Part shown: piece after piece, positions 1 through 10,200 of the stretch
Layout of the letters: the number at the start of each line of letters is the position of its first letter
How positions within the stretch are numbered: position 1 is the first letter of the stretch
DNA from: JAOZPE01 sp964601275
Lineage (GTDB): Bacteria; Krumholzibacteriota; Krumholzibacteriia; JAJRXK01
Assembly: GCA_964601275.1 (NCBI GenBank)
Contig: CAZRMV010000001.1
Coordinates: 124,001 to 188,000 of the forward strand
DNA: 64,000 nt
Direction: 5' to 3'
Notes under the pieces: model-generated
Told to the model about the DNA's origin: nothing
Database searches by the model: none
What the model saw: the letters and a program-made list of their open reading frames with translations, nothing else
Made by a program: the position numbers and the translations under genes

Positions 1-3000
1 CAGGCGTAGAGGAAGGCTCCTCCCGGATGGAAGGTGAGGTCGACCGGATGGTCGAACGGAGGAGTCCAGCCGAAGATCTTGTTCTCGTTGACCGAATCGG
101 GAACGAGGCCGGCGACCGCCAAGCCGCCGCCCACGGCGTCGGAGATCACCAGGAATCCACCATCGGGGCTCATGACCACCTGTTCCGGAGTGAAGGACGG
201 GTCGACCGTGCTCTGGTCGATCACCGTGAAATCCTTCGCGAACCCCGAAGAGAGCCGATCGGTATTGAGCACATAGACCGCGTCATCCGACAGGGATGCG
301 ATGCAGAGGCGTTTGCCGTCCGGGGTGAACGCGAGATCCGTCACTTCGGAGTTGGCCTGGCGCAGGAACGCGATCGGCTGGTTGAAGCGGCCGCTTCCCG
401 GGTCGATATCGACGAGCTGCACCTCACCGGCGGTCCCGCCGACGGCGAGAAGATCCCCGGACGGAGAGACCGCGATCTGATGGGTGAGTTCGCCCACGGA
501 AATCGACGGCGTGTCCCCGGCCCGGCGAAGACGGTCATTCGCGGTGGGAGTGGGGTCGAGTACTTCCATGAAGAACGCGTTGGAGACCTGGATCGCCGCC
601 GGATTGCCCAGCGGAACCCCGACGTCGCGCAAGACGGTCACCGGTCCGCCACCGAATGCGGGAGGTACCGCCGCCTCCAGGACCGTCGCGGTTCCCCGGC
701 TCGGAATCACGGTGATCCCATCGAAATCGAGCACGGTGAAACCAAAGGGGTTCTCTTCACCCGAAACGACCACCTTCGCTCCCACCGGCGCGGCCTTGGG
801 CACGATGGTGTGGATGACCGGACCGAAGCCGATCCCGGTGATTTCCAGCTGTCCGGTGTCTTCCAGGAGGGTGTAGAGGTAGAGGCCGTCCGGAGACACC
901 TCCACATCAATGGGATGGATCCCGGCGTCGAGATTCGACGCGGCGGTGAGGAAGGTCGCGTTGGCCGGATTCAGATCGATGACATCGACCTGGCTGCGGT
1001 CACGGTTCGCGGTGAACAGGAACAGTCCGTCTGGGGTGATGCTGATTCCGCGTTGCGACCCCACCGACGGGATGGTGAGGCTGGAAGAGAGCGTCGAAAG
1101 ATCGATGACTTCCACGCTGCCCTCGGCGTCGCTCACGTAGGCGAGCAATCCCGCCGGTTCGACGACCACGTCCCGGGGGTCGAGCGAGACGGGGATCTGC
1201 GCGGCAAGGGTTCCGTCGTGCGCGTCGAACACCCAGAGGTTCCCACTTCCCGAGAGGGCCAGGATCCGGCCATGGGATGGGTCGAGGGCGATCGGTCCGC
1301 GAAGACTCGGGGCCGGCGCCCTGATCTCGTTGATCTGTCGCCGATAGGTCTCGCTCTGCCGCTCCACGTCGAAGACCTGGATCGTTCCGGCATCGGTGGG
1401 GATGTAGGCGAAATGGCCCTCCGGCCCCACCTTCACCCCCAAGGGCGTCGCGGTGAGGGGGATCTGGTCGAGGACGCCGTTGAACAGGGCGCCGTCGCCG
1501 GAATCGCTGTCGATTTCGAAGAGACGGGGCGGCAACTGGCTGACCGCGTAGACCCGCTTGCCATCGGGGCTCGCGGAGACCGCCAGCGCGCCCGCGCCGC
1601 CCAGGTCGATGCTGGTCGCTTGCAGATACCCTCCGAGACCGGCGTCGATCACCACCGAACCGAGTCCGGCCCCGGTGGCGATGTATGCGTATCGGCCGTC
1701 CGGCAGGAGCGTGATGTCCTGGGGCGCGGCGAAGAGTTCGACCGTGCCCACTCGCGTGCCCCGGGCCGCATTGGTCGCGCCCACCACGGTGAAGACGATG
1801 CCATTGGAGGTATTGCCCCCGCTGACCACGGTCACCGGACCGGTCGACGCGTTGGGTGGAACCTCCACCAGGAGCTGGGTGGGCGAGGCCTGCAGCACCG
1901 TGGCGGCGATCGTGCCGAAGAGGACGGTGTCATTGGACGGGTTCGAGTCGAATCCGTCGCCGTCCACGACGACGATCGTACCCGCGACGCCCTTGGTGGG
2001 AAGGATGCTGGAAAGACTCACCGGGGGACGGGGCTCCGTCGAGAAATCGACGATGACCGGAGCGGTCAGGCCGTTCCCGAAGAGGTCGCTCAAACCGGTC
2101 TGCAGGGTGAGTCGGTAGTTCGTCCCGAACTGGAGACCTCCGTTCGGAGTGAAGGCGAGGATCTGGTTGCCGCTGAAGATCGCGACCGCCCCGGAGAGCG
2201 GGATCCCGGTGGCCGTGTCCTCCACACGGAAGTTGGCGGCGATCGTCACGTCGTCGATCGGCTCGTCGAAGGAGATGAGGATCGCCGCATCCGGGCGGAC
2301 GAGAGTGCTTCCGTCGGGGATGACTTCGGTGACCGTGGGAGGGGTGTTGTCCACGTTGGTGATGAAGTCGACTCCCGGGCGGACTTCCCCCGCGGCCAGG
2401 GTGATGTCACTGACCGCGGAAGGGTCGTCGGTCGAAGATTCTCCCACATCCCAGGATTCCGGGATGAAGAGGATGACCGCGGTCGAATCGACCAGTTCGT
2501 TCACGTAGCCGGGAATGAGATGACCGATCGAGGAGCTTCCGTCGAGGGGGTGGATCGACAACCGGTAGCTTCCGGGATCCAGCCCGGCGAAGGCATAGCT
2601 TCCATCCGCCAGGGTGAAGTCGCACCCGACGGTGTCGCCGGTCGCGGCGTTCATGAGAAAGACCGCGCCGCCCGCCACCGGACTGGAGGTTTCGTCGAGG
2701 ATGTGTCCGTCGATGCGGGCTCCCGAGGCGAGCGCGGAGCTCTCGGGATAGGCCTTGAAGATGGCCTGCATGTCCTCGGCTTCCAGGCTGCTCGCACTGG
2801 TTCCCGGCGGGAGTACGAAGAACATGGTGGAGGTTTCCACCGCCGAGTGCGCGAGGCCGAACAGATGCCCCACCTCGTGGGTGGCGACGCTCTGGATGTC
2901 CGATCCGAAGCCGCCCCCGGCGCTGGGGGTGTGGAATTCCTGGCCCGGATTGAACACGATATCGGCGTCCACGATCTGTCCGGGACGCACCCATCGGCCG

Positions 3001-3503
3001 TTGAAGAAGGTGGGCTGGGTGAAGGACGTGGTCAGACCCACCGCCAGCACACTGCTGCCGAAATCGTATTCGGTGTCGACGAAGGTGACGAGATTCACCC
3101 CGTCAAGGGCGCTGGCGATTCCCTGGGTGGTCGAACCGCCGCTGGCCGCGGAAAGACTCGCCTTGCCCAGTAGGGTCCAGGCGGCGAACGCCGCGTTGAT
3201 CGCGGTGGTATCGCTGCCATCGGTGACGCCGGGGGCCCCCTGGTCGTTGATCACGTAGACCAGGGGCAGATCGGCGAGATCCCAGTACTCGGTATGCCGG
3301 GCGCTGAGGATGGAATCGAGGCAGCCGTCGCCGTCGGCGTCGAAGAACGAGGCGTTCTCGGCCGGACACAGATCGACGGAGTCGGGGACTCCATCGCCGT
3401 CGGTGTCGGGAGGCGGCAGGCTCTGGGCCCGGCTCACGGCATCCGCCGAGAGGAGGCCGGCGAGGACGATGAGGATGGACAACGGAACACGCAGGGTCTT
3501 CAT
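1..3503 (-). CDS. Secreted M10-like zinc metallopeptidase with Ig-like, TIG and beta-propeller domains (C-terminus outside window)
   Basis: The reading frame is open from an ATG at 3503 to the left edge, giving 1167 codons. Residues 1-27 form a Sec signal peptide. A thrombospondin type 3-like Asp-rich segment follows (about 32-64: DTDGDGVPD, DADGDGC). The peptidase domain has the metzincin zinc motif HEVGHLFGLAH (His209, Glu210, His213, His219) with a Met-turn near Met227. Next come a carboxypeptidase-regulatory/CNA-B-like domain (about 263-330), a Big_5-like Ig domain (about 385-480), an IPT/TIG domain (about 490-570) and a long YVTN-like beta-propeller to the edge. It is probably exported to the surface or medium. 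Its ribosome-binding site GGAGGAGA lies inside the end of the upstream gene, two bases away, so the pair looks translationally coupled. The substrate is unknown. Confidence 0.9.
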   Translation of the reverse strand, partial: MKTLRVPLSILIVLAGLLSADAVSRAQSLPPPDTDGDGVPDSVDLCPAENASFFDADGDGCLDSILSARHTEYWDLADLPLVYVINDQGAPGVTDGSDTTAINAAFAAWTLLGKASLSAASGGSTTQGIASALDGVNLVTFVDTEYDFGSSVLAVGLTTSFTQPTFFNGRWVRPGQIVDADIVFNPGQEFHTPSAGGGFGSDIQSVATHEVGHLFGLAHSAVETSTMFFVLPPGTSASSLEAEDMQAIFKAYPESSALASGARIDGHILDETSSPVAGGAVFLMNAATGDTVGCDFTLADGSYAFAGLDPGSYRLSIHPLDGSSSIGHLIPGYVNELVDSTAVILFIPESWDVGESSTDDPSAVSDITLAAGEVRPGVDFITNVDNTPPTVTEVIPDGSTLVRPDAAILISFDEPIDDVTIAANFRVEDTATGIPLSGAVAIFSGNQILAFTPNGGLQFGTNYRLTLQTGLSDLFGNGLTAPVIVDFSTEPRPPVSLSSILPTKGVAGTIVVVDGDGFDSNPSNDTVLFGTIAATVLQASPTQLLVEVPPNASTGPVTVVSGGNTSNGIVFTVVGATNAARGTRVGTVELFAAPQDITLLPDGRYAYIATGAGLGSVVIDAGLGGYLQATSIDLGGAGALAVSASPDGKRVYAVSQLPPRLFEIDSDSGDGALFNGVLDQIPLTATPLGVKVGPEGHFAYIPTDAGTIQVFDVERQSETYRRQINEIRAPAPSLRGPIALDPSHGRILALSGSGNLWVFDAHDGTLAAQIPVSLDPRDVVVEPAGLLAYVSDAEGSVEVIDLSTLSSSLTIPSVGSQRGISITPDGLFLFTANRDRSQVDVIDLNPANATFLTAASNLDAGIHPIDVEVSPDGLYLYTLLEDTGQLEITGIGFGPVIHTIVPKAAPVGAKVVVSGEENPFGFTVLDFDGITVIPSRGTATVLEAAVPPAFGGGPVTVLRDVGVPLGNPAAIQVSNAFFMEVLDPTPTANDRLRRAGDTPSISVGELTHQIAVSPSGDLLAVGGTAGEVQLVDIDPGSGRFNQPIAFLRQANSEVTDLAFTPDGKRLCIASLSDDAVYVLNTDRLSSGFAKDFTVIDQSTVDPSFTPEQVVMSPDGGFLVISDAVGGGLAVAGLVPDSVNENKIFGWTPPFDHPVDLTFHPGGAFLYA

Positions 3504-3505
3504 GG

Positions 3506-4090
3506 CTACTTCTCCTCCCGGTAGGAGGGAAGCGACTCGGCCAGGAAACGACGGAGCGGAATCCTCAACTGCTGCCCGTAGGCCGCAGTGATCCTCTTGC
3601 CGGCCTGGACGAATTCGATGTCCGTCGGCGCGGGACGCCGGACGAAGATCGTTCCATCGCCGGCGCGTTCCACGAGGAACTTGCCCTGGGAGAATCCCGC
3701 GACGCGATAGGTATTTCCGCGAGCGTTTTCGAGGAAGAGCAGGAGCTCCTCTCCCCGATGCCATGACAGGCTTCCCGCCACGTGCATCCGCACTCCATCG
3801 ACCACTCCACCCAGTTGGACGACCTGGACCTTCGTGGGAGCGTTGCCCTTGAAGCCGCGCTCCACCGCGAGTTCGATCCCGGTGAGGATCTTCGAATGGC
3901 TGGCGTTCCAGAACGAACGGGTCGAAACAACCCGGGCCTGGACCACCAGACTGCTGGCATCTCCCAGTTCACGTGGGCTTCGCAGGAGGATCTGGGTGGC
4001 CCAGGCGGAGGAACAGAGGATGCCGAAGAAAAGAGCAAGCGAGAACATGCCGGACAGCAGGAACTGCCGGGCGCGAGGCCGGATCATCAT
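3506..4090 (-). CDS. Exported protein of unknown function, coupled to the metallopeptidase
   Basis: A 194-residue protein with two adjacent ATG codons (4090 and 4087) behind a good AGGAGA site at 4101-4096. An N-terminal hydrophobic segment ends in a signal-peptidase-like site (SSAWA). The mature part starts with a motif of the type 'RSPRELGDASSLVVQARVVS' and continues as predicted beta strands (LTGIELAVERGFKG, EELLLFLE). I do not recognise an enzymatic motif. The gene is followed after two bases by the secreted metallopeptidase, so the two are almost certainly co-translated. A periplasmic chaperone, inhibitor or partner of the protease is possible, but that is inference from position only. 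Confidence 0.8.
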   Translation of the reverse strand: MMIRPRARQFLLSGMFSLALFFGILCSSAWATQILLRSPRELGDASSLVVQARVVSTRSFWNASHSKILTGIELAVERGFKGNAPTKVQVVQLGGVVDGVRMHVAGSLSWHRGEELLLFLENARGNTYRVAGFSQGKFLVERAGDGTIFVRRPAPTDIEFVQAGKRITAAYGQQLRIPLRRFLAESLPSYREEK

Positions 4091-4356
4091 GACGATCTCC
4101 TGAGAGACTAGAGATTCTGGGCGTTGTGAGCTGTGGATCGGCCCCGGGGACCGGGGAGCCGTCGTCAGGTCAGAGGAGGACCGAAGGGGACCCAGCTCGA
4201 TTTCTCGGATTCAGGATAGCACATCTGGAAGGTGTGTGGGTCCGGTGCGCAGGGGAAAAAGAAGATCAACAGATCCGGTTCTTGGGATCCCCGGGATGGA
4301 ACGCGAGGTCGTCATCGCCCGGCGCGGGGCGCAGGAACCGTCGCTGTGCTGCCGAT

Positions 4357-5979
4357 TCAACGATCCCGGGTTTTTTCGAGCGCCTGCGCGGCTTCCTCGC
4401 GGAGAGCGGGATCGGACGATTCCAGGACCTTCTTCCAGGCGGCCTGAGCCTCCTGCGAGTCTCCCCGCGCGGCGAACCACCGGGCCCGGTTCCGCCAGAG
4501 CCATGGATTGTCCGGCTCCAGGGCCAGACCCCGGGTGAGGGCGGAATCGGCGGCGGCCAGACGTCCGCGATCGATCAGCAGGGACGCGAGGTTGTTCCAC
4601 GCCCCGACGAAATCCGGTCGGTTCTCGACCGCGTTCCGGTAGGCCCTTTCCGCTTCGTCGAAGCGCTCTTCGTCCCAACGCAGGTTTCCCAGGTTGAACC
4701 ACGCCGAGGCATAGCGCAGGTCGCGCCGCAGCGCCTCGTTCAGGAGGGAATCGGCTTCGGCCCGATCCCCTTGGCTCATGGCGAGAGTGGCCAGGTTGTT
4801 CCACGGGAGGGGATAGCTTTCGTCGGCCAGGATGGCCCGGCGGAACTCCGCCTTCGCCTCGACCACCTTGCCTTCGTCCAGGAGTTCCTGGGCGAGCTCG
4901 TTGTGCTGGGCGGCCATGGTGCGGTTGCCGGCGACCTGCGGATCATGCGATCGCAGCAACAAAGCGCCGGGGATCAGCACCGCAACCAACGCGGCGGCCG
5001 CCACCAGCCAGGGTTGCCACAACGGACGCTTCGCCGAAGGTTCCGTCTCCCGCAGCAAGGATCGCAGCTCGGTCGCGAAGGCCGCGGCGGTGGGAATCCG
5101 CCGGTCGGGATCCTTCGCCAGGGCGCGGTCGAGGATTGACGCCAAGCGGCCCGGCGCGGAGATCTCGCCGGGCTTCCATTCCTCGGCGGGCGCGGTGTGG
5201 ATGGCGTAGAGCACCGACATCGCGTGTTCACCGGTGAAGGGACGGCGGCGGTTCAGCATCTCGTAGAGGATCACTCCCATGGAGAAGATGTCGCTGCGCG
5301 CGTCCGCTGTCCGTCCCATCGCCTGCTCCGGAGACATGTAGTACACCGTTCCCATGGTGGTTCCGGGCACGGTCAGATCGGGCGCGGCCTTGAGGCTGGC
5401 CAGGCCGAAGTCCATCAACTTCACCTCGCCTTCGCCGTCGACCATGATGTTGTCCGGCTTGAGGTCGCGATGCACGATCCCCTCGGCGTGCAGTTTCTGC
5501 AGGGCATCGAGCAGATCGATCATCCATCGGACTGCGCGTTCCCAGGAGATCTCTTCCTCGGCGATCACCTTCGAGAGCGAACGCCCCTCGATGAATTCCA
5601 TCGCCATCCAGGGGAAGCCGCGGGTCTCGCCGGCCGCGTAGACCGTCACCACGTGTGGATGCTGGATGCGGGAATTCGCCCGTGCCTCGCGGAGGAAACG
5701 CTCTCGGCCCGCCTCGTCAAGGATCTCGGGGCGGATGACCTTGAGAGCGACGAAACGGTCGAGCTGGGGATCGCGGGCTCGATAGACCAATCCCATGCCA
5801 CCCTTCCCGATCAGCGCGACGATCTGGAAGGGTCCGATGCTGTCCCCCGGCGCAAAGAGCGACAGGGATGGATCGGCCACCGTCCGATCGAGTGGGCCGG
5901 GAGTGGAAGAGGGTCCTACTTCCGATTCCTGACCATGGGGTGGCTCGTTTTCCGGGATTTCAGGGTCATCTCGTGTCAC
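4357..5979 (-). CDS. Membrane Ser/Thr protein kinase with C-terminal TPR repeats
   Basis: 540 residues from a GTG start (MTRDDPE). A Hanks-type kinase domain spans about residues 48-310: glycine loop GKGGMG (58-63), ATP-binding Lys80, catalytic Asp172 in HRDLKPDN, DFG Asp190, and the activation-segment motif GTVYYMSPEQ. All catalytic residues are present, so it should be active. A single membrane helix (about 323-343) follows, then an extracytoplasmic region with TPR repeats (for example YASAWFNLGNL, AEADSLLNEALRR). The start overlaps the end of the FecR-like gene by 14 bases, so the two are coupled. With the FHA-PP2C gene nearby it fits a phospho-signalling locus. The ligand and substrates are unknown. 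Confidence 0.95.
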   Translation of the reverse strand: MTRDDPEIPENEPPHGQESEVGPSSTPGPLDRTVADPSLSLFAPGDSIGPFQIVALIGKGGMGLVYRARDPQLDRFVALKVIRPEILDEAGRERFLREARANSRIQHPHVVTVYAAGETRGFPWMAMEFIEGRSLSKVIAEEEISWERAVRWMIDLLDALQKLHAEGIVHRDLKPDNIMVDGEGEVKLMDFGLASLKAAPDLTVPGTTMGTVYYMSPEQAMGRTADARSDIFSMGVILYEMLNRRRPFTGEHAMSVLYAIHTAPAEEWKPGEISAPGRLASILDRALAKDPDRRIPTAAAFATELRSLLRETEPSAKRPLWQPWLVAAAALVAVLIPGALLLRSHDPQVAGNRTMAAQHNELAQELLDEGKVVEAKAEFRRAILADESYPLPWNNLATLAMSQGDRAEADSLLNEALRRDLRYASAWFNLGNLRWDEERFDEAERAYRNAVENRPDFVGAWNNLASLLIDRGRLAAADSALTRGLALEPDNPWLWRNRARWFAARGDSQEAQAAWKKVLESSDPALREEAAQALEKTRDR

Positions 5980-7117
5980 CGGGCGATGTCGTCTCCTGGT
6001 GTGGAGTGAGAAGCCGGTCGTACTGGTTCACAGCTTCCATGCTGCGGCCCGCTTCCCCCAGCAGGCGGGCCAGGATTCCCCGCAGATCATCGTTGGATGG
6101 ATCCTCGCGCAGAGCGATCGAGGTCTCCTCGATGGCCCGGTCCAGCATACCATGATCGTAGTAGACGCTGGCCCGGTAGAGATGCCACCCGCTCGGCGCG
6201 CTCCTCTTTGAATCCGTCGGCCGGCCCGGAGCCACCGTCTCCTCGGCTCCAGACTCCTCCCTTTCCCCTGGCAATGCCAGTTCTTCATTCACCCGCTCCA
6301 TTTCCTCGGTGCCGAGGACCTCGAAGAACCCGACCGGGCTGCGCAGCGGGGGAATGACCAAGGGATCGGCGGTCTCCACCGTCCACGAGTAGGCGGTTCC
6401 CGGACGCAGCCGGGGGGCATCCTCCGGATAACGCAGTTCGGTCGCGCCACCGACCGTGGTTTCCCACAACACGCCGTGATCGTCGTAGAGGGTGAACTTC
6501 ACCTCGAGGGGATCTTGCCGGGTCTTCCAGGAGAAGACCAGGTGATCGGGGTCGACCCGGCTCTGGCACGGGCGTTCCAACCAGAGTTCCCGCCGGGGTT
6601 CTCCCGAGCGAAGCCTTCCGACCGTGGACGTGCCTCGGGACTCCTTGAGACGGAGGAAGTTGCGCACCGACTCGAATCCGGGACTGGTGCCTTGTGAAGC
6701 AGCGGGACGACGTCCGACCCCGGTACGGCTGTTCGAACCGATCTCCACCAGGTTTCCGCTGGAGAAGAGGACCTCCGCCGAGGAACCCCTTCCCGTGCGG
6801 ACCTCGTCGCCGGGATGGAGATGCATCCCGAAGACCGCGGGGCGGGTGACTCCGCTGGCCGAGACCACACTGACCGAACCATGGACCGACATCAGGACCG
6901 CCAGGGGTGGCTCATCCTGCCCATGGGACGAAGAGGGGACGATCGTCATCAACAGGAACAGCGGCAGCACGATACCGACGAGTCTTGAACGCCACCGGCT
7001 GATCCAAAGGCATCGCGGTCGCGGGTCTGGGTCGGGCGCTGGGTTGTTCCTGGGTTTCCTTGTGCTGACGGGTGGAACCGCAAACCGCAGGGCTCGCGGG
7101 GGCGTGATCGAGTGCAC
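5966..7117 (-). CDS. FecR-domain protein with C-terminal TPR
   Basis: A GTG at 7117 is chosen because a perfect AGGAGGT lies at 7130-7124, six bases upstream; this gives 383 residues. A membrane segment (LVGIVLPLFLLMTIV) near residues 49-63 is followed by a FecR-like domain (AVLMSVHGSVSVV...GDEVRTGRGSSAEVLFSSGNLVEIGSNS). A beta-rich middle part then resembles Ig-like 'ELRYPEDAPRLRPGTAYSW' modules, and TPR-like helices end the protein (LYRASVYYDHGMLDRAIEETS). FecR domains in such proteins are thought to act as periplasmic sensors. The gene overlaps the kinase by 14 bases and is divergent from the TPR-CHAT gene across a 153-base gap that must hold both promoters. Confidence 0.85.
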   Translation of the reverse strand: MHSITPPRALRFAVPPVSTRKPRNNPAPDPDPRPRCLWISRWRSRLVGIVLPLFLLMTIVPSSSHGQDEPPLAVLMSVHGSVSVVSASGVTRPAVFGMHLHPGDEVRTGRGSSAEVLFSSGNLVEIGSNSRTGVGRRPAASQGTSPGFESVRNFLRLKESRGTSTVGRLRSGEPRRELWLERPCQSRVDPDHLVFSWKTRQDPLEVKFTLYDDHGVLWETTVGGATELRYPEDAPRLRPGTAYSWTVETADPLVIPPLRSPVGFFEVLGTEEMERVNEELALPGEREESGAEETVAPGRPTDSKRSAPSGWHLYRASVYYDHGMLDRAIEETSIALREDPSNDDLRGILARLLGEAGRSMEAVNQYDRLLTPHQETTSPGDTR

Positions 7118-7270
7118 GGACGCACCTCCTGATGAAGGGACCGGACAAGGGGGGCACACCTCGTCCACTGCACAAGAAAGCGAGCTCTCTTGGCAGCGCG
7201 AGCATTTTCTGCCACAGTGGATGCTGCGGGAAGCCCTTCCCGGCCGGCGTCTCTTTCCCGAGGCCCAGAC

Positions 7271-10200
7271 ATGCGCACCCGAGTCCTGCTTCCTTCCGTC
7301 CTGTTTCTCTTCGCCCTGGCCAGCCCGGGTCTCTGGGGCGCGAAGGTGTCCGCCGCCGGCTTCGAGCCGGTGGAGGAATTCCTCGTGCGCGCCGATTCCC
7401 TGTGGACCGCCGGGGGAGAAAGAGCCCTGAAACCCTTCGTCCGCGAGAAGGCTCCGTTGATCGGGGCGGCGGTCGGGCTCCTTCTCGATGTCGCGTTCCA
7501 GGCGAGAAACCAGGGCGAGGCCTCGGCCGCGGAGGAGAACCTGGCGCTGGCCGAGCGCCTGGCCACGCTCCACGCCGAAATGACCGGGCGGTCTGGGCCC
7601 CGATCGCTGGTCGAGCGGCAACGGCAGTGGACTCCCGCGGCGAGGGAACTCAGGAAGCGGGCGCAAGAGCTGGAATCGACCGCCCGACGACTTCGTCAGC
7701 AGGGGGACTACGAGGCAGCACTCGACCGGCTGGACGAGGCGGCGACCCTCTACAATTCCCTCGGGGATCGGCGCGCCCTGGCGATCGTGTGGGGAAGCCG
7801 TGGCGTGATCCATTTCTACCGCAACGACTACGATGCCATGCAGCGATCCTACCAGACGGCGTTGGGGCTTCGCCGGGCGGTGGACGACCGCATCCTGGTG
7901 GGACGGACCCTCAACGGCTTGGGTACGGCCGCCCTGATGAAGGAAGACTACCCCGGCGCGGAGAAGTGGTACGCCGAGGCGATCGAGATGCGCCGTGCCA
8001 CCGGGGATGTTCCGGGCCTGATCACTTCGCTGACCTATCTCGGCAACGCATTGTTCCGCGACGGGAAGCTGGCCCAGGCCCGCCAGCAGTACGCCCGGGC
8101 CCGCCTCCTGAGCGAGGAGCTGGGGGAAAGCGGGAAGAACCGCCGTGCCGAATTGCTCTCGAGCGAAGCGAACGTCCTCGATGCCATGGGCCGCCCGTCC
8201 AAGGCGATCGACGCGTACCACCGGTCGATCGAACTCTACCGCGAGTTGGAGGATCCCCGGGGAGAACTGGTCAACCGCCTCAACCTGGCGGACGCGCTGG
8301 AGAAGGCCGGCCGTCCCCGGGAGGCCTTGGCCGAACTGGAACGTTGCGAGGGCCCGCTCGAACGGGCCGGCTCGCCGGCGGACCGCATCGTGTTCCACCG
8401 CAACCGCGGTCAGGTTCGTCTCGATCTGGGAGACGTGGAAGGGGCGCGTGATGATGTCCTGGAGGCGAGGAAGCTCGCCGCCCGGGAGGGGTTGAAGAGG
8501 GAACAGGCCTCGATCTTGATCGACCTGGGATTCCTGTACCAGGAACTGGAGGCGCTCGATCGAGCCGGCGCCTGCGCCGAGGAAGCGGAAACCCTGGCCC
8601 GGGCGGAGAGGGATTCTGCACTCCTGCGGGATGCGGCCGCGCTGGCGGGCGCGGTCGCCCTGGACGCCGGAGACTTCCCTGAGGCCCTCTCGCGGTGGGA
8701 AGAGGCCCTGGCCATCGACCGGGCCCGGGGGGCGACGAGCTGGCAGCTGAGGGACGAACTGGGACGAGCCAACGCCCTGGCCGCACTCGGGAGGAACGCA
8801 CCGGCCCGCGCGGCCTACCGGACGATCCTGGAGAAGCTGGAGGACAGCCGCCAGGAGAGACTGGCCGAGATCGCCCTGCTCGGTCTGGGCCATACCTGGG
8901 AGGTGGAGGATCCCCGGCGGGCTCGGGAGTACTACGGCCGGGCCCTGCAGAAGGTGGAGGAGCGCCGCGAGAAATCGTTCGGCGAGAGCGCCACCGGGTT
9001 CTTCGCCCATCAGACGGGATGGGTCTTCGAAGAGATCGTCCGCTACTACGCGGGTCTCGACCGGGAAGAGCCCGGCGCGGGATGGGCCGAGGAAGCCTTC
9101 CGCGTGGCCGAACGGGGGAAGGCCCGCGCCCTGCTCGATCGTCTCCAGGAGAATGAAGCCGGCCGATGGACGGAAGTACAGCCGGCCGAGGCCGAGGGGG
9201 TGCAACACGCGCTTGCCGAGGGAGAGGCCCTGCTCCAATACGCCCTGGGCGACTCGGCTTCCTTCGTCTTCGCGATCCAGGCCGAGCACCTGCAACTCGT
9301 GGAGATTCCTCCACGCTCCTTGCTGGAGGCGGAAGTCCGGCAGCTCCGCAGCGCCCTTTCCCGTCCGGGCGTGGCCGACGCGCAGATGCTTTCCGTCGCC
9401 CGCAAGCTCCACCGTCAACTCATCGAACCGGTGGCCGCCGAGGTCGCCGAAGCCGGGCGATTGATCATCGTCCCCGACGGCGCCCTCTTCGATCTGCCCT
9501 TCGAAGTCCTGGTGGGTGAAGACCTCCCCGGTTCCAGCCAGGGAAGAACTGCCGGGGCGCCCCCACCCGACCCGGCCGTCTTCACCGAGGTGGAGTTCCT
9601 GGCCCGCGGGCACGCCATCGCCTACGCCCCCTCATCGGCGGTCTACCTGCATCTGCTCGGGATGGGAAGCCACTCCTACGGATTTTCGGTGCTGGCGGTG
9701 GGCGATCCCGATTACTCGTCGATCTCCGGCGGGGAATTCTCCGATCTGCCCTACGCGCGGGAGGAAGCCGAGAGCGTCTGTTCCCTCTACCCGAAGGGAA
9801 GCTGCCGCCTTCTGCTCGGCCCGGATGCCTCCGAGAGCGCGCTGAAAGCCGCCCTGACCCGGTCTTCACCGGCCATCCTGCACCTGGCCACCCACGGTCT
9901 GGCCGACGCGGTCGAACCCTCTCTCTCCTGCGTGATCCTCGGCAGCGGCGGAGGCGACGACGGCTACCTGCGGGCGCAGGAGATCGAAAGCCTGCGTCCG
10001 GCACCGTCGTTGGTGGTGTTGTCGGCGTGCGAGACCGCCTCGGGAAGAGTCGAGCGCGGCGAGGGGGTGGTGGGTCTGGCGAGATCATTCCTCGCCGGCG
10101 GAAGTCACGCGGTGGTCGCCAGCCTCTGGCCGGTGGCCGATGCCTCCACCGCGCGTCTCATGCTCGCCTTCCATCGCGCTCTGCGGGAGGGCCTGCCGGC

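Noticed and set aside
27..3173. A 1048-codon plus-strand open frame
   Set aside because: It is in exact antisense register with the metallopeptidase gene. Its translation is rich in Arg, Gly, Asp and Glu without any domain, while the minus strand shows signal peptide, zinc motif and propeller.
7118..9613. A long minus-strand upstream extension of the FecR gene frame (open to 9613)
   Set aside because: It runs antisense to the TPR-CHAT gene. A GTG at 7117 with a perfect ribosome-binding site and the membrane segment gives the real start.
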